Shown: positions 1-5,244 of the stretch, piece after piece
Layout of the letters: each line of letters opens with the position of its first letter
Position numbering within the stretch: the first letter of the stretch is position 1
Source of the DNA: Pseudomonadota bacterium
GTDB taxonomy: Bacteria; Desulfobacterota; Desulfobacteria; Desulfobacterales; ETH-SRB1
Assembly (NCBI GenBank): GCA_018897415.1
Contig: JAHIKR010000279.1
Coordinates: 1 to 5,875 of the forward strand
Direction: 5' to 3'
Length of the DNA stretch: 5,875 bases
Notes under the pieces: model-generated
Database searches by the model: none
The model's input: the letters and a program-made list of their open reading frames with translations, nothing else
What the model was told of the DNA's origin: nothing
Translations under genes and position numbers: made by a program

Positions 1-140
1 GACCTTTGCAAAACGCCCCCTTTTGCCCAATTTCGGCGTCAGACTCAAATTTTAAGCCTCGAAATACTCAATGTATTCCTGCATTTAAAATTTTCGCCTT
101 CCTTGAACTTGAACAAAATTGAACATTTTTCAAAGGTCTC
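1..140. repeat. Palindromic MITE-like intergenic element with terminal inverted repeats
   Basis: The first 138 bases are nearly symmetric about position 70. The ends form 13-bp terminal inverted repeats (1-13 and 126-138, one mismatch), starting GACCTTTG and ending CAAAGGTC. Inside, AAATTTTAA (47-55) pairs with TTAAAATTT (85-93), and AATAC (63-67) pairs with GTATT (73-77), with equal 7-base spacers on both sides. Local extras are GCAAAA/TTTTGC (8-13 and 21-26) and three TTGAAC copies (103-108, 109-114, 119-124). No open frame is convincing. It looks like a short non-coding mobile or REP-like element next to the 3' end of the sulfurylase/kinase gene. The right side continues as TC at 139-140, so the left end may extend beyond the window. 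I have a vague memory of similar sequences dispersed in Desulfobacterota genomes, but this is unverified. Confidence 0.6.
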
Positions 141-149
141 TTCAATTGT

Positions 150-166
150 CACCGGCAGAGCCAGTG
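150..166 (-). terminator. Possible 3' stem-loop after the sulfurylase/kinase gene (no U tract)
   Basis: On the minus-strand transcript CACTGGC pairs with GCCGGTG around a 3-base loop, giving 7 pairs including one G-U. The same site on the plus strand has a C-A mismatch, so the hairpin fits RNA made from the minus strand better. It lies about 35 bases after the TAA stop at 201-203. It lacks a following U run, so it is not a standard intrinsic terminator. It could protect the 3' end or be chance. Confidence 0.25.
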
Positions 167-200
167 GATTATCTGTGATTTAAAGCGTTTGGATTGTTAA

Positions 201-1907
201 TTATCGAATATATCCCTGCTCTTCAAGGTAAAGCAAGACTTCCTGTACAGCTTCATCCGGAGTCAGTTCTGTGGTATCCATGCTGATTTCCGGATTGGAC
301 GGAGGAATGTATGGGTCGTCAATACCGGTGACTCCAGGAATTTTTCCTGTTCGGCCCTTTGCGTAAAGCCCTTTGCGGTCACGCTGCTCGCAAACCTTCA
401 AGGGTGTTGAAAGGTATACCTCGATATAGCCGCCATAGCGGCTTATGAGTTCGCGGTTATGACGTCTCGATTCTTCGTATGGGGCAATGGGGGCGCAGAT
501 GGCAATTCCTCTATTTTTGGTTATCTCGCTGGCCACAAATCCGATGCGGGTGATATTGAGATTTCTGTGCTCTTTTGAAAAGGTGAGCTCACTTGAAAGA
601 TTCTTCCTCACAATATCGCCATCCAGAAGGGTTACCGGTCTGTCGCGCATCTCCATGAATTTCACCATCAGGACTTTGGCGAGGGTAGATTTGCCGGCGC
701 CGGAGAGACCTGTGATGAAAATTGTAAACCCTTGTTTTGAGCGGGGTGGATATGCCCGCCTGAGCTCAGCCACAACCTCCGGGTAGGAAAACCAGTCGGG
801 TATGTCCAGGCCATTTTCCAGCCTTCGTCGCAGCTCGCCGGATGAAATGCGCTTAACGTTCATCGCCTGGGTTACCTCGTCTTCGGGGAGGTACTGTGCC
901 CTGTCTTCCACATAGACCATCTTTTTCAGCGGGACCATTTTTACGCCGGTTTCTTCCTCAAAGGACCGCACCATCTCCTGGGCTGTCTGCCGTGGATAGA
1001 ATCTTTCTTTAGAACCGTTATTGGCAAAGGGGTCACCATAGTCATCGGCTACCATGAAATGACTGCAACCATAGTTCTTGCGGATGATCGCATGCCACAA
1101 GGCTTCTCGAGGGCCGGCTTTACGCATGGACAGAGGTATCAAACCAAGCATGATCATGTTTTTGGGATATTTCTTGAGGATCTCCTGATAGCACCGCACC
1201 TGTGTGTAATGATCCAAATCGCCCGGATGAGTCAGACCTACTACAGGCTGAAGAAAGATGCTGGCACCTGCCTCACGGGCAGCCCTGAGCGTCATCTCCT
1301 TGTGAGCGCAGTGGAGGTGTTTTTCGGTCTGAAAACCGATCACGTTGCGCCAGCCGTTCTGGGCGAACTGCCTGTGGGTTTCTGCCGGAGTCAGCCGCAG
1401 TTCCTTGAAATCGTAGTGGATGGGAAGATGTATCCCCTCAAGAGTCCCGCCAACATACCAGGGGCTCACTTTTTCATAAAGATTCCTTACACCCGGATGT
1501 TGTTCAGGATCATCCGTGCCGAATACTGCCCGCGCTTCCCGCTTTTTATCCGGCTTCCAGATGTCTTTTACGGTAAGTACGGCAAGCATGAATCCTTCCT
1601 CGTCGGCAAGAGCTATGGGCCGGCCTTTCTCAAAGCTTTGGGCCATATCATCGTTTACATCCAGGCAGACCGGTATCGGCCACACAGTTCCATCGGAGAG
1701 ACGCATCTTATCCAGAACACTTTCATAGTCTTCCCGGCCAAGGTAACCCGTAAGAGGATAGAATGCACGGTTGAGAAGCAGCTCCAGATCACAAAGCTGC
1801 CTTTTGTTCAGATTCACAGACGGATACCCAAGAGCAGCCTCTTTTAAGCTTTCGATTCGCCTGAAATGGACTAGCAGGCTTTCAGAATAGTCGTATTGTT
1901 GTTTCAT
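201..1907 (-). CDS. Bifunctional ATP sulfurylase-like / adenylylsulfate (APS) kinase, with altered sulfurylase active site
   Basis: This 568-residue protein has the layout and length of the bacterial bifunctional sulfate adenylyltransferase/APS kinase family. Residues 1 to about 385 are the ATP-sulfurylase fold, with family segments such as GPREALWHAIIRKNYGC (265-281) and VYVEDRAQY (331-339). Residues about 392-568 are a complete APS kinase: P-loop GLSGAGKS (400-407), DGD (429-431), KGLYAKGR (512-519) and GIDDPY (528-533). APS kinase phosphorylates APS to PAPS in the cytoplasm. The odd part is the sulfurylase site. The usual QTRNPxHxxH reads QTEKHLHCAH (193-202), and the usual GRDHAGPG reads ADDYGDPF (287-294). 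The HxxH is kept, but both sulfate-contacting arginines are gone, so ATP sulfurylase activity is doubtful while kinase activity is plausible. The ATG at 1905-1907 gives the expected N terminus, although no clear Shine-Dalgarno precedes it. It follows galE by 35 bases and is probably the last gene of the operon here. Confidence 0.9.
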   Translation of the reverse strand: MKQQYDYSESLLVHFRRIESLKEAALGYPSVNLNKRQLCDLELLLNRAFYPLTGYLGREDYESVLDKMRLSDGTVWPIPVCLDVNDDMAQSFEKGRPIALADEEGFMLAVLTVKDIWKPDKKREARAVFGTDDPEQHPGVRNLYEKVSPWYVGGTLEGIHLPIHYDFKELRLTPAETHRQFAQNGWRNVIGFQTEKHLHCAHKEMTLRAAREAGASIFLQPVVGLTHPGDLDHYTQVRCYQEILKKYPKNMIMLGLIPLSMRKAGPREALWHAIIRKNYGCSHFMVADDYGDPFANNGSKERFYPRQTAQEMVRSFEEETGVKMVPLKKMVYVEDRAQYLPEDEVTQAMNVKRISSGELRRRLENGLDIPDWFSYPEVVAELRRAYPPRSKQGFTIFITGLSGAGKSTLAKVLMVKFMEMRDRPVTLLDGDIVRKNLSSELTFSKEHRNLNITRIGFVASEITKNRGIAICAPIAPYEESRRHNRELISRYGGYIEVYLSTPLKVCEQRDRKGLYAKGRTGKIPGVTGIDDPYIPPSNPEISMDTTELTPDEAVQEVLLYLEEQGYIR

Positions 1908-1933
1908 AATTTGCTTTTTGACAGGATATAAAG

Positions 1934-1952
1934 GGTTAAAGGCTAAGGGCTG
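1934..1952. repeat. Degenerate heptamer repeat overlapping the 3' end of galE
   Basis: The short run GGTTAAAGGCTAAGGGCTG carries AAAGGCT-type heptamers like those in the arrays between the ATPase and kinase genes. It covers the galE stop codon (1943-1945) and its last codons. Just beside it, ACAGGATATAAAGG (1921-1934) resembles ACAGGATTAAAGG (2957-2969) at the 3' end of the ATPase gene. Confidence 0.4.
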
Positions 1953-2911
1953 TTTCTATGCCATTGCCAGGCTGTTTTTACGATGGTTTCCAGATCCTGA
2001 AATCTCGGCTGCCAGCCCAGCTCCTTTTTTATCTTTTCAGAGGCGGCTACGAGTATGGCCGGATCGCCCGGGCGTCGAGGCCCTTCTACCACCAGAATCT
2101 GCCGGCCTGTGACCTTCCCGGCTGTTTCAATTACTTCCTTTACTGAGTATCCATAGCTGTTGCCCAGATTGTATATACCGCCAGGCTCGCCGTTTTCCAG
2201 GGCATCCATGGCCAGTAGGTGTGCCTGGGCCAGATCAGTCACGTGGATGTAGTCTCTTATGCACGTCCCATCATCTGTAGAATAATCTGTTCCAAAAATG
2301 GTGATATTTTCCTTTTCGCCTTTGGCTGCCTTCAGGACAAGAGGAATCAGGTGCGATTCCGGATGGTGGTTTTCTCCGATAGTTCCTGACTCATCGGCAC
2401 CGGCGGCATTGAAGTACCGCAGGGAGACATATCTAAGACCATAAGCCCTGTCACATTCCTGTAGAATGTTTTCAACCATTAGTTTAGAGGCCCCATACGG
2501 ACTGGTTGGCCTCACAGGACAGTTTTCTGTAATTGGGATTTCTTCCGGTTCACCGTAAACCGAAGCACTTGAGGAAAAAATAAAGCGTTTTATGCCGTGC
2601 TCCAGCATGACTTTCAGAAGTGTTATGGTTTTTGATACGTTGTTTTCAAAATATTTAAGAGGAAACTGAACTGACTCTCCGACAAGAGAAAAGGCGGCAA
2701 AATGCATGACGGTATGTATGGGATAAATTTTGAAGATTCTTTGCAGGAGATTTTCATCCCCCAAATCTCCTTTTATGAACTCTCCGTCCGGCACGGATTC
2801 ACGGTGGCCGGTAGTCAGGTTGTCAAGGATGACTACTTCTCGTCCATGGCTGATAAGCTCCTTAACCATATGAGAACCGATATATCCGGCACCACCGATT
2901 ACTAAGATCAT
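1943..2911 (-). CDS. galE: UDP-glucose 4-epimerase (GalE type)
   Basis: This 322-residue extended short-chain dehydrogenase/reductase matches GalE in length and motifs. The N-terminal NAD-binding loop is GGAGYIGSH (6-14). The acidic residue after the second strand lies in ILDNLTTGHR (28-37). The catalytic region has SSSASVYG (113-120) and the YxxxK pair Tyr139/Lys143 in SPYGASK. The substrate side shows RYFNAAGA (165-172), IRDYIHVTDLA (218-228) and RRPGDPA (279-285). The enzyme interconverts UDP-glucose and UDP-galactose (some relatives use the N-acetylhexosamine forms) in the cytosol, supplying sugar donors. Here it lies 51 bases after the ATPase gene and 35 before the sulfurylase/kinase gene, so a role in exopolysaccharide precursor supply is likely. 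Substrate choice cannot be read from the sequence with certainty. The ATG at 2909-2911 sits directly before the nucleotide-binding strand. The leader is A-rich with no Shine-Dalgarno that I can see. Confidence 0.93.
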   Translation of the reverse strand: MILVIGGAGYIGSHMVKELISHGREVVILDNLTTGHRESVPDGEFIKGDLGDENLLQRIFKIYPIHTVMHFAAFSLVGESVQFPLKYFENNVSKTITLLKVMLEHGIKRFIFSSSASVYGEPEEIPITENCPVRPTSPYGASKLMVENILQECDRAYGLRYVSLRYFNAAGADESGTIGENHHPESHLIPLVLKAAKGEKENITIFGTDYSTDDGTCIRDYIHVTDLAQAHLLAMDALENGEPGGIYNLGNSYGYSVKEVIETAGKVTGRQILVVEGPRRPGDPAILVAASEKIKKELGWQPRFQDLETIVKTAWQWHRNSP

Positions 2912-2947
2912 GATTGTTAACTGTTGTTTGGTTTGTTTAGTTATCAG

Positions 2948-2965
2948 ACAGGATTTACAGGATTA
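2948..2965. repeat. Tandem 9-bp repeat ACAGGATTT/ACAGGATTA at the ATPase stop codon
   Basis: Two adjacent 9-base units (2948-2956 and 2957-2965) differ only in the last base. The second unit contains the ATPase stop codon (TTA at 2963-2965, TAA on the minus strand). On the coding strand this reads as two AATCCTGT-type units. A related single copy, ACAGGATAT, lies at 1921-1929 after galE. Confidence 0.5.
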
Positions 2966-4060
2966 AAGGTTTTTGCCTTTAGCCTTATTCATGCTATACA
3001 GTAGCAAATTATATTTAAGCAAAAGTCCTTTGTTCTGCTTTCGTTCTTCATCAAGCATGCGTTCAAGTTTATGAATGAGGGCATCTTTGTAACTTTCTAT
3101 TTTTTTCTCGTAATTCTCGATTTGCCAGTCGACCTGAAAAGAAAGCTTGTTCAACCTCTCTTCAATGCTTTGCAACCGGATAGCCATGCTTCCATTATCC
3201 AGGGATGCTGCCGGATTTGATTGAATCTCATCAATAGAGGAAACTGAAAGTACCCCGGTTTCCTTTTTGTCGGTTAATACATGTTCGATTACATCAGCAT
3301 CGATTGTCTTTAATTCATCGGCATAGCCGTAAACAAGAGCGGCATCGCAGAGAATGTTAATAGTTCTGGGGATGCCTCCTGATACCTGGAAAATGCGCTC
3401 TACAGCTTCGTCCGTAAATAAGTTTTCCTGTTCTGCACCGGCTTTTTTTAATCTGTGAACAATATATTCCCTGGTTTCATCAAGGCCAAGGGAAGCGATG
3501 TGATAACTCACAGCTATGCGCTGATAAAGCTGCGCCAAAGATGGATGCCTGAGTCTGACTCCCAAAGAAGGCTGACCTGCCAGCACAATCTGAATTAACG
3601 AGTCTTTGCCGGCATACAGGTTGGAAAGCATGCGAAGTTCTTCCAGGGCTTCCTGAGAAAGGTTCTGGGCCTCGTCCACTATGAGTACAACACGCTTGCC
3701 CTCACCGTATTCCCTTATGAGAAATTGATTAAGTGTGTCGAGATAACCGGCCTTACTGCGTATGGAAGGCTCCAGCTCAAACTCGCAGAGAATTAATTCC
3801 AGCAAATCCTCTGATGACACATTGGTATTAAAAATAACAGCCACCTCAATGTCGCTTTCAATCTTTGTAAGGAGCTGTTTAATAAGGATGGTCTTGCCGG
3901 CACCGATTTCTCCGGTCAGGAGAATAAAAGCCATCCGATCCATGAGTCCGTATTCCAGATAGGTAAGAGCGGTCCGGTGTTTAGAGCTCGGGTAAAGGAA
4001 ACTTGGGTCAGGTACTATACTGAAAGGTTTTTCCTGTAATTTGTAGTATTCTGTATACAT
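2963..4060 (-). CDS. XrtA/PEP-CTERM-associated ExeA-like AAA ATPase
   Basis: The 365-residue protein begins MYTEYYKLQEKPFSIVPDP, typical of the ExeA/GspA-like ATPases found in exosortase-linked polysaccharide loci. The Walker A motif is GEIGAGKT (50-57), Walker B is VVLIVDEAQ (124-132), and a sensor-2-like GGIPRTIN sits at 228-235. LAGQPSL (160-166) is another family marker. After about residue 270 comes a linker and then a charged helix, roughly 296-350, that looks like a coiled coil. The last residues, NKAKGKNL, are encoded by the same heptamer sequence found in the nearby repeats. The ATG at 4058-4060 is preferred. A TTG four codons earlier (4070-4072) is in frame, but it abuts the repeat block and breaks the family N terminus. 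The ATPase is thought to work with the chain-length protein and tyrosine kinase in polysaccharide assembly or export, with an exact role that is not well defined. It is separated from the kinase gene by a 0.3-kb repeat/pseudogene insertion. Confidence 0.88.
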   Translation of the reverse strand: MYTEYYKLQEKPFSIVPDPSFLYPSSKHRTALTYLEYGLMDRMAFILLTGEIGAGKTILIKQLLTKIESDIEVAVIFNTNVSSEDLLELILCEFELEPSIRSKAGYLDTLNQFLIREYGEGKRVVLIVDEAQNLSQEALEELRMLSNLYAGKDSLIQIVLAGQPSLGVRLRHPSLAQLYQRIAVSYHIASLGLDETREYIVHRLKKAGAEQENLFTDEAVERIFQVSGGIPRTINILCDAALVYGYADELKTIDADVIEHVLTDKKETGVLSVSSIDEIQSNPAASLDNGSMAIRLQSIEERLNKLSFQVDWQIENYEKKIESYKDALIHKLERMLDEERKQNKGLLLKYNLLLYSMNKAKGKNL

Positions 4061-4070
4061 ATATGAGCTC

Positions 4071-4102
4071 AAAGGTAAAAGGCTGAAGGCTGAAGGCTGA
4101 AG
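4071..4102 (+). repeat. Heptamer array, left arm of a 26-bp perfect inverted repeat
   Basis: AAAGGTAAAAGGCTGAAGGC and what follows form a run of AAGGCTG heptamers just upstream of the ATPase start. Bases 4071-4096 are exactly complementary to 4348-4373. Further related units (AAAGCCTAAAGGCTAAAGG, 4138-4156) lie at the end of the pseudogene. Confidence 0.75.
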
Positions 4103-4116
4103 CTAACAGAGAACAA

Positions 4117-4156
4117 TCAGCCTTCGGCTGAGGAAAAAAAGCCTAAAGGCTAAAGG
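4117..4156. repeat. Small hairpins and heptamer units at the pseudogene 3' end
   Basis: TCAGCC (4117-4122) and GGCTGA (4126-4131) form a 6-bp hairpin with a 3-base loop. Next to it, on the minus strand, AGCC-TTTA-GGCT (4140-4151) is followed by a run of T. This resembles a weak intrinsic terminator, but the stem has only 4 bp and is itself made of heptamer units, so a regulatory role is uncertain. Confidence 0.35.
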
Positions 4157-4355
4157 TTTTTGATCGTGCTTTTATTAAATTTGACAGCATACCTGATATT
4201 TCTTTACATCTTTGTTCTATTTTTTTAGGGGAATGCGCTCGCTATTGCGGTTCAAAGGCTATTATGGATTGCGTATGCACTTCAGCTGATGAATCTTTTG
4301 CAATATAAAAAAATCGAACTGCTTCTTTATCGGTTTCTCTTTCATCACCTTCAGC
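4143..4355 (-). pseudogene. Remnant of a four-helix-bundle protein gene (23S rRNA intervening-sequence protein family)
   Basis: On the minus strand a continuous frame reads AEGDERETDKEAVRFFYIAK and goes on to SSAEVHTQSIIAFEPQ. It then meets TAG (4242-4244) and resumes in the same frame to KEISGMLSNLIKARSKT, ending at TAG (4143-4145). This fits the second half of S23/IVP four-helix-bundle proteins, whose usual pattern is roughly AEG-x-R, then K-x-F-IRFL-x-IA-x-GS, then E-x-ETQL, then EI-x-RML-x-LI-KS. The N-terminal half is missing and is replaced by heptamer repeats, and there is no start codon, so it is a decayed fragment. The stretch is also visibly more AT-rich than the genes on either side. 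The family occurs in intervening sequences of 23S rRNA and as dispersed single genes, and its function is poorly known. Recognition is by eye from remembered family consensus. Confidence 0.65.
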
Positions 4356-4396
4356 CTTCAGCCTTTTACCTTTCCGCCTTTAGCCTTTAGCCTTTT
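4348..4396 (-). repeat. Heptamer array, right arm of the inverted repeat, directly after the kinase stop codon
   Basis: On the minus strand, heptamers AAAGGCT start two to three bases after the kinase stop (4397-4399). They pass through GGCGGAAAGGTAAAAGGC and end in AAGGCTG units that run into the pseudogene. Bases 4348-4373 are the exact reverse complement of 4071-4096. Together the two arms enclose about 250 bases. Confidence 0.75.
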
Positions 4397-5206
4397 TTAA
4401 TAGTAATACGATCGCTCTACTTCTTTTCCCTTGTTCATGACAAGCCCTAATATGTTTTTGCCATCCAATAATTCAATTGCTTCACGGATCTGATTCCTGG
4501 ATGCTTTGCCTGCCTCCACCACGAGAATTATGCCATCCACATATGAAGAAAAAACAATTGGATCCGGCATAGTAAGCAGAGGCGGACAATCGAAGATGAC
4601 ATAGCGGTCCGGGTAGCGGGCCTTCATTTCCTGCACGAGCTTTTTTATCATTGGAGAGTCCAGAATTTCTGTTGGGCCTGAAAGAGGCTTGCCGGCAAGA
4701 AGCACAATCATTTTGCCAAGACCCGGATTAATAAGAAGCTCTGAAAGAGGTACTTTATCCAGTATATAATCGGAAAGACCTTTTGTTGCGCTACAGCCCA
4801 GATAATGCTGAATTTTGGGGTTTCGCAGATCAGTTTCTACCAGAAGTACGGTATGCTGTATTTCTTTCGCAATGCTGACCGCCAGGTTGATGGCGGTAAT
4901 GGTCTTCCCCTCCCCCTCGACAACACTGGTGACCATAATGGTATTGTACCCCTTATCGCGCGACCTTTGGAGAACCTGAGTGCGGAGAAGATTGTAAGAA
5001 TTAATTATCCCGGAATCACCCGAATGAGTTATTATGCGATACTTCTCCAGATGAGAATCTTTTAGCGAGACAGACTTTGTCTGAGTATAAAGCGGCGCAT
5101 TCTCCCCTGCTGCGGCAGCTTCCGAAGCCACTTTAAGCCGAGTCTCCTGTCGATTTTCGTCTCGTTTCTTTTTTGCTTTTTCCAGTGCCTTTTCTATTTT
5201 GCTCAT
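4397..5206 (-). CDS. CpsD/CapB-type bacterial tyrosine kinase (exopolysaccharide autokinase)
   Basis: This 269-residue cytoplasmic BY-kinase controls exopolysaccharide polymerisation by autophosphorylation with a membrane chain-length partner, here the next gene upstream. The start MSKIEKALEKAKKKR is typical of the stand-alone kinases in exosortase-linked loci. Walker A is VVEGEGKT (95-102), Walker A' is LLVETDLRNP (121-130), and Walker B is VIFDCPP (203-209). The C terminus ends in SYYY, a short tyrosine cluster of the sort that is autophosphorylated. In Walker A' the usual first aspartate of DxD is glutamate (Glu124). The ATG at 5204-5206 has a good Shine-Dalgarno, AAGGAG (plus-strand 5217-5222), ten bases upstream. 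The gene starts 38 bases after the chain-length gene, so the two are surely co-transcribed. The NTPase fold could be confused with ParA/MinD, but the tyrosine tail and neighbours argue for a BY-kinase. Confidence 0.9.
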   Translation of the reverse strand: MSKIEKALEKAKKKRDENRQETRLKVASEAAAAGENAPLYTQTKSVSLKDSHLEKYRIITHSGDSGIINSYNLLRTQVLQRSRDKGYNTIMVTSVVEGEGKTITAINLAVSIAKEIQHTVLLVETDLRNPKIQHYLGCSATKGLSDYILDKVPLSELLINPGLGKMIVLLAGKPLSGPTEILDSPMIKKLVQEMKARYPDRYVIFDCPPLLTMPDPIVFSSYVDGIILVVEAGKASRNQIREAIELLDGKNILGLVMNKGKEVERSYYY

Positions 5207-5208
5207 AG

Positions 5209-5223
5209 CAAGGTTTCTCCTTG
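5209..5223 (-). promoter_or_regulatory. Kinase Shine-Dalgarno inside a small hairpin
   Basis: On the minus strand CAAGG-AGAAA-CCTTG forms a 5-bp stem with a 5-base loop. The ribosome binding site AAGGAG lies partly in the stem. It is the only strong Shine-Dalgarno seen before a start codon in the window. The stem is short and may be chance. Confidence 0.35.
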
Positions 5224-5244
5224 TAATGGTCTCATAAAACTAAC

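Noticed and set aside
1059..1847. Plus-strand open frame of 262 codons
   Set aside because: It lies wholly antisense to the sulfurylase/APS kinase gene, has no recognisable domain and is explained by that gene's codon structure. Other plus-strand frames (487-786, 1516-1728, 1918-2146, 2702-2905, 3762-3962, 4805-5065, 5288-5683) are shadows in the same way.
4070..4072. TTG as start codon of the ATPase
   Set aside because: It adds only MSSY before the family-typical MYTEYYKLQEKPF start, borders the repeat array, and has no better ribosome binding site than the ATG at 4058-4060.
4181..4209. Plus-strand TTGACA followed 17 bases later by TTACAT, promoter-like
   Set aside because: The -10 match is poor, it points against every gene in the window, and it falls inside the AT-rich pseudogene, where such matches arise by chance.
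4071..4396. CRISPR-like array
   Set aside because: The repeats are 7-base units in tandem and inverted order without spacers of regular length.
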